Shown in pieces: positions 54,462 through 62,345 of a DNA stretch of 64,000 nucleotides (position 1 is the stretch's first letter; each line of letters starts with the position of its first letter). The position numbers and the translations under genes were made by a program. The DNA is taken from assembly GCF_000368565.1 (NCBI RefSeq), contig NZ_KB849545.1:298304-362303 (forward strand), read 5' to 3'. The DNA comes from Acinetobacter gerneri DSM 14967 = CIP 107464 = MTCC 9824 (GTDB lineage: Bacteria; Pseudomonadota; Gammaproteobacteria; Pseudomonadales; Moraxellaceae). Below the pieces are notes generated by a model. That model was not told where the DNA came from and did not search any database. It was given only the letters and a program-made list of their open reading frames with translations.

Positions 54462-55085
54462 ATGATGACATTTATTCTCGGTTTAACAGGTGGTATCGGT
54501 AGTGGTAAATCCGCAGCCAGTCAATGGTTTGAAAATCAAGGAATACAAGTTGTTGATGCCGATATTGTTGCCCGAGAAATCGTGCAAAAAGGTCAACCCG
54601 CTTTAGATCAAATTCAACAAAGTTTTGGCGACTGGGTTTTGTTGGACAATGGTGAACTGAATCGTGCCGCGCTTAGAGAGCATATTTTCAAAGATCCAAC
54701 TGCAAGACAAAGCCTTGAAGCGATTACCCACCCTGCGATTCGAAGCTCGATCATTCAACAACTCAATGCAGCACAAAGCCCCTATTCAATCTTGGTTTCA
54801 CCGCTTTTATTTGAAACCAATCAGCACCAATTGACTCATCACAACTTATTGATTGATGCATCAGAAGATTTGCAAATCATGCGTGCTGCCGAACGAGATG
54901 GACAGTCTGTTGAGCAAATCCAAAAAATTATCGCTGCACAAATGCCTCGATCTGAAAAGCACAAGTTTGCGGATGATATCGTGCTCAATGATGGGCAATT
55001 AGTCCACTTATATGACAAATTAGAACCCCTGCATCAGCATTATTTGCAAAAAGCGCAGCAATATCAAAAATCAGCTCAGCCTTAA
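54462..55085 (+). CDS. coaE: Dephospho-CoA kinase
   Basis: Last step of coenzyme A synthesis: phosphorylates the ribose 3'-OH of dephospho-CoA. The 207-residue P-loop kinase shows GLTGGIGSGKSAASQWF, VVDADIVAREIV and THPAIRSSI. It follows pilD by 18 bases, the conserved gammaproteobacterial pilBCD-coaE order. Two adjacent ATGs are possible (54462 and 54465). Confidence 0.95.
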   Translation: MMTFILGLTGGIGSGKSAASQWFENQGIQVVDADIVAREIVQKGQPALDQIQQSFGDWVLLDNGELNRAALREHIFKDPTARQSLEAITHPAIRSSIIQQLNAAQSPYSILVSPLLFETNQHQLTHHNLLIDASEDLQIMRAAERDGQSVEQIQKIIAAQMPRSEKHKFADDIVLNDGQLVHLYDKLEPLHQHYLQKAQQYQKSAQP

Positions 55086-55089
55086 AATA

Positions 55090-55122
55090 AAAATGTCGCT
55101 CAAGTAAATTGAGCGACATTTT
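55090..55122. terminator. Terminator between coaE and EamA exporter
   Basis: AAATGTCGCTCAA / TTGAGCGACATTT perfect 13-bp stem with a 5-base loop, between convergent genes. Confidence 0.8.
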
Positions 55123-55150
55123 CATGATCAAGCTTGGATCAATGCTCAGA

Positions 55151-56077
55151 TTAAGACTTAGACATTTTCTCTTTTTGTTGATCTAAATGTGTTTGCAATG
55201 GATCTTTGTGCCCTAACCAACGCCAAGGTTGTAATGCTCCAATTCCCATACCGATCAAGCCACAAATGATCGCAGGGCTAAGAGGCTCACCTAGCATAGG
55301 AACAGCGATAATCGCTGCAATAAACGGCGCAAGTGTCACGATACTGCCTGTTTTAAATGCGCCCAATCGCTTAATGGCTTCAACATAAGCCAATGTCGCA
55401 ACCATCACCACAAATATGCCATGAAATATCGTTTGAATCGTTAAATGAACAACCGAAGCATCACTTAAATGTTTTGGAATGAACAAGATATAAATCGGCA
55501 CATAGATGATCGCTGACCAGATTGCAACACCCGCCATCGAATGCCATGCGGAAAGTTTCCAGTTTTTCAACAAAACTGTAAAAATTCCCCACCAAATCGC
55601 ACTTAAGAAAAACAGCAAGTCACCAAAACCAAAAGCAACACCTGTGGCTTGGTACATCAAATAACTCATCAGGGCGATGGCAGATAGCATAATGATCAAA
55701 CTGATCCATGTATGCTTATCAAAAGGCTGTTTGAATAATACAAAAGCAGCGACGGCGGTACAGAGTGGAATACAGCCATTTAAGAAAATTGCTGCATGTG
55801 CGGCTGGCACATAATGAAATGCACTGTAGGAGGTTAGGCAGTAGATAACACCACCTATCATTGCCAAGATAAAAGGCTCTTTTTTCCACAAAAAAGCAGT
55901 ATCTTTTTTATAGATCAAAATCGGCATCAAAATACAAAATGCAAGTGCGAAACGTAGCGCTGTGATGTCGTAAGGGCTGATATGCCACAGCGCATTTAAA
56001 CGAGAGGTTATTGTAAACCCCCCCCAAATACACATGGTAATGAGGATATACAAATAACCTTGGGATCGGGGGGACAT
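55151..56077 (-). CDS. EamA family drug/metabolite transporter
   Basis: A 308-residue, ten-helix protein with two EamA repeats (ALRFALAFCILMPILIY and AAIFLNGCIPLCTAVAAFVLF in the first). It is more distant from the two RhtA-like exporters in this window than they are from each other. The substrate is unknown. A run of eight G's lies in codons 18-20 (CIWGGF), a possible slippage site. The last 20 residues are polar and basic. It is probably a single-gene unit. Confidence 0.8.
   Translation of the reverse strand: MSPRSQGYLYILITMCIWGGFTITSRLNALWHISPYDITALRFALAFCILMPILIYKKDTAFLWKKEPFILAMIGGVIYCLTSYSAFHYVPAAHAAIFLNGCIPLCTAVAAFVLFKQPFDKHTWISLIIMLSAIALMSYLMYQATGVAFGFGDLLFFLSAIWWGIFTVLLKNWKLSAWHSMAGVAIWSAIIYVPIYILFIPKHLSDASVVHLTIQTIFHGIFVVMVATLAYVEAIKRLGAFKTGSIVTLAPFIAAIIAVPMLGEPLSPAIICGLIGMGIGALQPWRWLGHKDPLQTHLDQQKEKMSKS
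56018..56025 (-). repeat. Homopolymer tract G8 inside an EamA transporter gene
   Basis: Eight consecutive G's on the coding strand in TTTGGGGGGGGTTT near the N-terminus. A one-base change would shift the frame within the first 20 codons. Confidence 0.8.
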
Positions 56078-56132
56078 AAGCGAACTTCTTTGAACTCGAT
56101 CTTGTTAAAACTTAAGAATGCAACCTTAAAGC

Positions 56133-56882
56133 TTAATCCGCTTGACGTTGTCGGCACGCTTCATATAAAGCCATACCTGTCGCAACACTGACATTTAAAC
56201 TTTGCAGGTTGCCTGACATCGGGATAAAAACTTTTTGATCACACTGAGACTGGGTGATTGGACGTAAACCTGTATCTTCAGCACCCATGACGATTGCAAT
56301 TGAACCAGTCAAATCACATTGTTGCAAAGGCAAAGCATTTTCATCCAGCATGGTTCCAATCACACGCACATTGTGGCTTTCTTTGATATTGCCTAATGTA
56401 CGAGCCAAATTGGTGACTTGGATAAACTTCACTTTTTCCGCACCGCCTGCTGCAACTTTACGTGCAGTCGGTGTCAAACTAGCTGAGCGGTCACGTGGTA
56501 CGATCACGGCTTGCACACCCATTGCAGCTGCTGTACGAATACATGCGCCAAGATTGTGTGGGTCTGTGACATGATCCAATGCCAAGAGAAATGCATTCGG
56601 ATTTTGATCCAAAAGCGTTTCCAAATCTTTTTCATTTAAACTTGGATGAGGGCGTACTGCTGCCACTACACCTTGGTGAAATGGCAAACCTGCCAACTTT
56701 TCCAAAGTATCACGACTGGCTTTTTGAATACTGATCCCAAACGGTTCAGCCAACTCAAAAATACGTTGTAAACGTTGGTCTTCACGCCCTTTTAAAGCAA
56801 ATAGGGTCAAAACACGTTCTGGTTCAAGCTCAAGCAATGACTCTACAGAATGAACGCCATAATAATATTCTGGTTTAGCCAT
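56133..56882 (-). CDS. rlmB: 23S rRNA (guanosine(2251)-2'-O)-methyltransferase
   Basis: Methylates the ribose of G2251 in the P loop of 23S rRNA. The 249-residue SPOUT/TrmH enzyme has an N-terminal substrate-binding domain (PEYYYGVHSVESLLE) and the catalytic knot: LLALDHVTDPHNLGACIRTA, AIVMGAEDTGLR and FIPMSGNLQSLNVSVATG. The ATG at 56882 is chosen over 56894 because GAGG stands 6 bases before it. Confidence 0.95.
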   Translation of the reverse strand: MAKPEYYYGVHSVESLLELEPERVLTLFALKGREDQRLQRIFELAEPFGISIQKASRDTLEKLAGLPFHQGVVAAVRPHPSLNEKDLETLLDQNPNAFLLALDHVTDPHNLGACIRTAAAMGVQAVIVPRDRSASLTPTARKVAAGGAEKVKFIQVTNLARTLGNIKESHNVRVIGTMLDENALPLQQCDLTGSIAIVMGAEDTGLRPITQSQCDQKVFIPMSGNLQSLNVSVATGMALYEACRQRQAD

Positions 56883-56946
56883 GAACAACCTCAACTTAAA
56901 GACTTAAACGTGGAAATGAAACTTTGAAATGAAAACAGCAACAAAC

Positions 56947-56978
56947 AAAAAATCCTGCAAAGCCGACTTTACAGGATT
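56947..56978 (-). terminator. Terminator after ppnP
   Basis: On the minus strand AATCCTGTAAAGTC / GGCTTTGCAGGATT forms an imperfect stem followed by TTTTTTG. Confidence 0.7.
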
Positions 56979-57053
56979 GATCTGAGCTGAGATATTTTAA
57001 CCGATTTTACAGAAAATATCTTGGCTATTCTTCTGACTGTTTAGGAGGCTAAC

Positions 57054-57377
57054 TTAACCTTCTAAATGGCACACATAATCAAGCACATCATCTGTTTCGA
57101 TTTTAAACTTGCTATTGCCAGGTACATAGAAAGATTGTCCCGCACGGAACAACTCACTTTCAGCGCTATCAGCAATGAAAACACGACATTCACCTGAAAT
57201 AATTTCCATACGTTCAGGAACATGTGTTTCAAAAGTTAAAGCTTCTTCACTAGGCAAAATGACACCTAAAGTTTTTTTGGTACCGTCTTCAAATTGAACC
57301 GTATGGCTAATACATAATCCGCCAAAATAGACATTTGATTTTTTTATCACTGATACATGATCAAACTGTGATGACAT
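57054..57377 (-). CDS. ppnP: Pyrimidine/purine nucleoside phosphorylase (cupin type)
   Basis: A 107-residue cupin-fold protein of the PpnP (former DUF1255) family, which splits nucleosides with phosphate into base and ribose 1-phosphate. Motifs: NVYFGGLCISHTVQFEDGTKK (in part), LGVILP, PERMEIISGECRV and SFYVPGNSKFKIETDDVLDY. The ATG at 57377 (MSSQFDHV) is chosen because GGAG lies before it; the longer frame adds 29 unrelated residues. Probably monocistronic. Confidence 0.92.
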   Translation of the reverse strand: MSSQFDHVSVIKKSNVYFGGLCISHTVQFEDGTKKTLGVILPSEEALTFETHVPERMEIISGECRVFIADSAESELFRAGQSFYVPGNSKFKIETDDVLDYVCHLEG

Positions 57378-57510
57378 GCGTATTCTCCAGATAATGCGCA
57401 CTAAATATAATTTTGATTGGTGTAGCTTCCGCTTACATTTCCAAAGACTTGCCAACACAAGCACTCTGAAATGCCAACAAACTCTAGTTTAATTGTGCTT
57501 GTTCAACTAA

Positions 57511-58824
57511 TCAATCAGAGTTTATATATGGATAAATGGTGACTGTCCAATCTTTAGATTCAATTTTTCGTGCATAACGTCTAGGAATATCCACTTCTAT
57601 TATTCTTGAAGCTAGAACATCTGCATCGTAACTACACACAACTTTTGCATGTTCATCCAACAATTCCCATTTCACTTTAGTCGCAGTCGGATGTTTGACT
57701 TGCACACCGATCGCAGATGAACCTTCATTCATTCCGATGTGAAATTGGGATAAATTTTCAAAATCAGTTTGCTTGCTATGGCTTGGGAATGGTTGCCCCG
57801 CTTTTTCAAAGCCTTGACTGTCATGTGCCATCACACTTTGTGCAATCGTTGGATAAACACAATAACGAAGATAATGCTGATCCATAACTCGATTGTTCAG
57901 AAAGCGCCCCGTCTGAATATACTGACGGATATGTTGTTCTATCCCTTTAAATACACCCTGTGCACCGCCCCACATCCCTGCCAAAATCAATTCGGTATGA
58001 GAATAAAAATCACGCATGGTATGGAACCATTTACCACTTTTTAGCCATTCATCCACAGCGGCTTTTTCACGATAGGATACCAAGGAGTCTGCATCTCGAA
58101 TCAAAAAGTGCTTCACCTCAGGATCATCCATCACAAAGAATCTCCAAAATAAGCCTGAAATCTCTTTTTGCTTCTCTGTGACGAGTACTACTTGTGCACC
58201 CTTTTCCTCAAGGCGTTGGCGAATATGCTCTGGTACAGATTGGTCGACGTAAAAACGGCAGGTCCATTCCGGATAGATTTCTTTGCACAAATCCACATTG
58301 ATCAAAGACGTTTCGCAGTAGCGAGGCAATCCACCAAATAAAGAATAAGCAATAATATTGCGATTAGGATCGGTTGGATCAAACGCAGGAGCTGCATTTG
58401 AAATGGTGGCAACCACAGGCTCGTTTTGAACTTGCTGAATTTTGGTTTCAATGGCTAATGCACCATATTTTCGAGTTTCTTCTGCATTTTCCAAAAAATG
58501 ACATACTTCTGCCATACCATCATAAATATTGGTATCGACATTGGCACCACTTTGCTTAATCGCCTTGAGATAATGTTGATAGGCTGCATCATATTTATGC
58601 AAACGAAGCTCTGTGAAAGCGAGATCCATGAGTACAGCCTGATTATTCGGTACAATTTGAAATGCCTCCGAAATCACAGCATAAGCGGTTGCATAATCCC
58701 CGACTGAAATTTTGGCACGAAAAGTTTTTGAAAGCTGCTCTAGTTTTTTATTTAACGCGGCAATATTTTGAGTTTTTTGTTGCCTTTTTATCGGTGGTTT
58801 TGGCAAAGGTAATTTCATTTTCAT
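57511..58824 (-). CDS. TPR protein with a glycosyltransferase-like domain
   Basis: A protein of about 437 residues. After a basic start come TPR-like helices (residues 20-150: DYATAYAVISEAFQIVPNN, KYDAAYQHYLKAIKQSG). From about residue 165 the sequence NIIAYSLFGGLPRYCETSLIN, trimmed here to its core IAYSLFGGLPRYCE, begins a domain with CRFYVDQSVPEHI, and LIRDADSLVS, whose D-A-D looks like the D-x-D of GT-A glycosyltransferases. This resembles uncharacterised proteins encoded near polysaccharide genes. There is no signal peptide, so the likely location is the cytoplasm. The start is uncertain: ATGs at 58824, 58818 and 58863 all lack a good ribosome site. No glycan cluster is adjacent. Confidence 0.6.
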   Translation of the reverse strand: MKMKLPLPKPPIKRQQKTQNIAALNKKLEQLSKTFRAKISVGDYATAYAVISEAFQIVPNNQAVLMDLAFTELRLHKYDAAYQHYLKAIKQSGANVDTNIYDGMAEVCHFLENAEETRKYGALAIETKIQQVQNEPVVATISNAAPAFDPTDPNRNIIAYSLFGGLPRYCETSLINVDLCKEIYPEWTCRFYVDQSVPEHIRQRLEEKGAQVVLVTEKQKEISGLFWRFFVMDDPEVKHFLIRDADSLVSYREKAAVDEWLKSGKWFHTMRDFYSHTELILAGMWGGAQGVFKGIEQHIRQYIQTGRFLNNRVMDQHYLRYCVYPTIAQSVMAHDSQGFEKAGQPFPSHSKQTDFENLSQFHIGMNEGSSAIGVQVKHPTATKVKWELLDEHAKVVCSYDADVLASRIIEVDIPRRYARKIESKDWTVTIYPYINSD

Positions 58825-58973
58825 GATAAAATTGGTATAGAATGAGTAAATTAACCCTATCATAAAATAAATCGCTACTTGTGACAAAAACAAAACTTGA
58901 CTATGTTTAGGTTTATCTTGTTTAGATTTAACTTGTCCTATACATTTAACTGCTCGCAGCTTTGGATGCGTTT

Positions 58974-60635
58974 ATGCTGACTCATTTAACTCTCATCAAT
59001 TTTGCTTTAGCTGATCATCTTGCTCTGGATATTGAACAAGGATTTAATGTACTTACTGGTGAAACAGGTGCAGGAAAATCTTTATTACTCGATGCACTTT
59101 CGGCATGTTTGGGTGAACGTACAGATACCAATTATGTTCGTTTTGGTACAGAAAAAGCTGATGTAACAGCGATCTTTAGCTATCAAGAAAATAGCCCCGA
59201 AGCAAAATGGCTACAAGCGCATGAACTAGATGACGAGTCAGGTGAAATCCATTTACGTCGAGTGATCTTTGCTACAGGACGCAGTAAGGCATGGATCAAT
59301 GGTCGTCCAAGCAGTTTGTCCGAGTTAAAAGAGATCGGACGCTTATTGGTACAACTCTACAGTCAGCATAGCCAACAACAACTCCTCGAACCACCTTATC
59401 CAAAACATTGGCTGGACCACTACAGCAATTTTTACCAACCTGCCCAAGATGTACGAGATGCTTATAGCACTTGGCAAAAAAATATACGCCAACATCAAGC
59501 AGCCTTAGATGCGCAAGCCACACGCCTACAACGTATCGAAACACTCGAATTGCAACTCGAAGAATTAGAAGAAGTGGTGCAAATCGATTATAAAGAAATC
59601 GAACAAGAATTTGATCGCTTAAGCCATCACGAACATATCATGCAGGATTGTGCTTATAGTGTTGATGTATTAGATGAATCTGAACAAAATATTTCCCAAG
59701 AGATTTCATCTATTATTCGTCGTCTTGAGTCACATGCTGGACGCAGTGATCAACTTTCTGAAATCTACAACTCTATGCTCAATGCGCAAAGTGAAATTGA
59801 GGATGCCACAGCAAATCTAAGACAGTTTATAGATCGTCAAAGCTTTGATCCTGAACGTATGGAAGCACTCAATTCTCAACTCGAAGTCTTCCATCGTTTG
59901 GCACGAAAATATCGTACTCAACCCGAACAACTCAAAGTTGAACACGAAAATTGGCAACAAGAACTAGAAAAACTACATCAGCTTGAAGATCCAGAAACAT
60001 TGGCAGAACAAGTTGAAGTTTCACATCTAGTATTTTTAGAAAAAGCACAGCATCTAGATCAAATTCGACGTGATGCAGCGACGCCTTTGGCAAAACAATT
60101 GACCGAACAAGTCAAACAACTTGCACTGCCAGAAGCCTACTTTGAGTTTAAGTTTGAACCTTTGGAACAACCATCAAGTGAGGGTTTAAGCTCAATTCAG
60201 CTATTGTTTACAGCCAATAAAGGGATACCAGCACAACCTTTAGCACGTGTTGCCTCAGGGGGTGAACTTTCGCGAATCGCCTTAGTCATGCAAGTGATGA
60301 ATGCTGAAAAAACTGAAGCTGAAGTCTTAGTATTTGACGAAATTGATGTCGGGATCAGCGGTGGTACTGCTGAAATCGTTGGTCGCCTACTTGCTGGCTT
60401 AGCCGAGCATGTACAAATTTTATGTATCACTCATCAAGCCCAAGTCGCTGCCCAATCCGATCAGCATTTATTAGTTAAAAAACTGCAAACAGATCCTGCA
60501 AGCTCGACCATTATAGAGCTAGAAGAAACTGACCGTATCCAAGAGCTTGCCCGAATGACAGGCGGTGTAGAAATTAACGAAACAACACTGCAACATGCAA
60601 AACAATTGCGTCAATTAAAGTTCCAAGTGCATTAG
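58974..60635 (+). CDS. recN: DNA repair protein RecN
   Basis: A 553-residue SMC-like ATPase for double-strand break repair, the same length as E. coli RecN. Walker A is GETGAGKSLLLDAL, the ABC signature ASGGELSR and Walker B VLVFDEIDVG, separated by a long coiled coil (about residues 150-350). The ATG at 58974 is chosen over TTG at 58962. The stop TAG is formed by TA plus the first G of an IS end, so the original stop was probably TAA or TAG at the same place and the protein is intact. Confidence 0.95.
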   Translation: MLTHLTLINFALADHLALDIEQGFNVLTGETGAGKSLLLDALSACLGERTDTNYVRFGTEKADVTAIFSYQENSPEAKWLQAHELDDESGEIHLRRVIFATGRSKAWINGRPSSLSELKEIGRLLVQLYSQHSQQQLLEPPYPKHWLDHYSNFYQPAQDVRDAYSTWQKNIRQHQAALDAQATRLQRIETLELQLEELEEVVQIDYKEIEQEFDRLSHHEHIMQDCAYSVDVLDESEQNISQEISSIIRRLESHAGRSDQLSEIYNSMLNAQSEIEDATANLRQFIDRQSFDPERMEALNSQLEVFHRLARKYRTQPEQLKVEHENWQQELEKLHQLEDPETLAEQVEVSHLVFLEKAQHLDQIRRDAATPLAKQLTEQVKQLALPEAYFEFKFEPLEQPSSEGLSSIQLLFTANKGIPAQPLARVASGGELSRIALVMQVMNAEKTEAEVLVFDEIDVGISGGTAEIVGRLLAGLAEHVQILCITHQAQVAAQSDQHLLVKKLQTDPASSTIIELEETDRIQELARMTGGVEINETTLQHAKQLRQLKFQVH

Positions 60636-60830
60636 GGTCTGTTGACATTTCACAACTGAATTGCGTTGTTGGCTAAAATTGAGCAGGCAAGGCACGAAAT
60701 GCAGAGAATGACGAGACCATTTTCAAATTTCGTAACGATGCCTGAGATAATTTTAGCTACAACCCTGAGCAAGAACAAAGCACTGCTTTGTTCGCAGCGC
60801 AAGGCGAAGCGAAAGGACGAGAGTATTTAA
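60635..60830. mobile_element. Solo IS end with structured non-coding remnant
   Basis: GGGTCTGTTGACATTT at 60635-60650 is identical over 16 bases to the left end of the complete IS at 28985, and TA precedes it as there. No transposase and no matching right end are present. The following sequence forms a long imperfect inverted repeat (60666-60700 with 60727-60762) and a 9-bp perfect hairpin (GAACAAAGC / GCTTTGTTC at 60773-60793). It may be a decayed IS or a small non-autonomous element; the right boundary is a guess. Confidence 0.6.
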
Positions 60831-61138
60831 ATGCTGACCTTATTTTGAGAATAAGAAACTATTTTATAGATACCACTTGTGGGTATATTTAAATCAAACA
60901 ATTACTCTATAGCCGACAATATTAAAAACCCTCAAAACCGAATTTTAAAAAATGCCTGCTTATTTAAAATAAACATACATATAACAAAACCTTATAATTA
61001 TTTTGTAGATATATTTTGTATCCATTGAAAAAGTAAGTTATGGTGAAATAAATATATGGAATTTTATTCTAAATCATGCACTTTATAGATAAATAAAGTG
61101 ATTTTAAAAAAGCAAAAGCGAATAGGAGAATCATTTAG
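60831..61138. other. Gene-free AT-rich stretch before yqgE
   Basis: About 300 very AT-rich bases between the IS remnant and yqgE. I see no coding frame, repeat or clear promoter, though the yqgE promoter should be here. Confidence 0.5.
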
Positions 61139-61693
61139 GTGACCAAACAATATTTGACACATCGTTGCCTTATTGCGCCGCCTGAAATGAATGATGATAT
61201 TTTTGCCAATACGGTGATCTATCTTGCAAGACATGATGAGGATGGCGCTCAAGGTATTATTATCAATCGTCCTGCGGGTTTACAAATTAAAGAACTTTTA
61301 AATGATCTAGAAATTGATGCAGACAATGTGCATCCACATGAAGTGTTATTGGGTGGCCCTTTACGTCCAGAAGCGGGTTTTGTGTTGCATACAGGGCAAC
61401 CGACTTGGCATTCATCGATTGCTGTAGGTGAAAATGTCTGTATCACCACAAGCAAAGATATTTTAGATGCCATTGCCCATAATGAAGGTGTTGGACGCTA
61501 TCAAATCGCTCTCGGCTATGCGAGCTGGGGCAAAAATCAACTCGAAGATGAAATTTCACGTGGTGATTGGCTGATTTGTGATGCGGACATGGACCTTATT
61601 TTCAATCTACCTTATTTAGACCGCTGGGATGCGGCCTACAAAAAAATCGGTGTTGACCGCAACTGGTTATCTTCAGAAATTGGACATGCCTAG
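61139..61693 (+). CDS. yqgE: YqgE/AlgH family protein
   Basis: A 184-residue protein of the UPF0301 (YqgE/AlgH) family: [21 protein letters not shown], in part, then [30 protein letters not shown] and [16 protein letters not shown]. The function is unsettled; AlgH was linked to alginate regulation in Pseudomonas. The GTG at 61139 is supported by AGGAGA upstream. ruvX follows after 46 bases, a conserved pairing. Confidence 0.9.
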   Translation: MTKQYLTHRCLIAPPEMNDDIFANTVIYLARHDEDGAQGIIINRPAGLQIKELLNDLEIDADNVHPHEVLLGGPLRPEAGFVLHTGQPTWHSSIAVGENVCITTSKDILDAIAHNEGVGRYQIALGYASWGKNQLEDEISRGDWLICDADMDLIFNLPYLDRWDAAYKKIGVDRNWLSSEIGHA

Positions 61694-61739
61694 ACGGGCT
61701 TTGTAAAATACTAGGCAGAATTTTACAGTAAATATTTTA

Positions 61740-62171
61740 ATGACTTCACAACTCATCATGGCATTTGATTTTGGCACTCAAAAAATGGGAATGGCTGTTG
61801 GACAATCCCTCATTGAGAGTGCCAATCCACTGGCTTTATTTCCAATGAAAGATGGCATTCCAAATTGGGATGAATTGCATAAAATTATCAAACAGCACCA
61901 GCCCACTCTATTTTTGGTTGGTTTGCCTCTCAATATGGATGAAACTGAATCTGAACTTTCTGCACGGGCACGAAAGTTTGCTAGACGTTTGCGCCATCAA
62001 ACCAATATCGAAACGTGGATGGTCGATGAGCGTTTAACAACGCGTGCTGCACGAGATGAGCTTGATGGCTACCATCAGCAAGGTCGTGCTAAAAATATCG
62101 CAGCAGATAGTATGGCAGCCTGTTTATTTATCGAAAGTTGGTATCGCAATCCTGAAGGTTTAAAACCTTAG
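61740..62171 (+). CDS. ruvX: Putative pre-16S rRNA nuclease YqgF/RuvX
   Basis: A 143-residue RNase H-fold nuclease for 16S rRNA 5'-end maturation. The first acidic site is in MAFDFGTQKMGMAVGQ, then VGLPLNMDETESELSARARKF in part, VDERLTTRAARDEL, and NIAADSMAACLFIESW holding the last aspartate. The ATG at 61740 or six codons later both fit. Confidence 0.92.
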   Translation: MTSQLIMAFDFGTQKMGMAVGQSLIESANPLALFPMKDGIPNWDELHKIIKQHQPTLFLVGLPLNMDETESELSARARKFARRLRHQTNIETWMVDERLTTRAARDELDGYHQQGRAKNIAADSMAACLFIESWYRNPEGLKP

Positions 62172-62290
62172 GTCAGTTTTGATTTTAAAATGAATATTTA
62201 TTTTGACCTAAGACTCCGTCACGTCAGGCAACAATTTGATCTTCTATTTCAACTCAATTTAGCATACTGCGTAACACTAGAACCTAAAAT

Positions 62291-62321
62291 AAAAAAGCCA
62301 AGACATTAATCTTGGCTTTTC
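62291..62321. terminator. Terminator between ruvX and kup
   Basis: AAAAGCCAAGA / TCTTGGCTTTT stem with an 8-base loop between convergent genes. Confidence 0.8.
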
Positions 62322-62345
62322 TTGATCAAATAAAATGATTCAACA

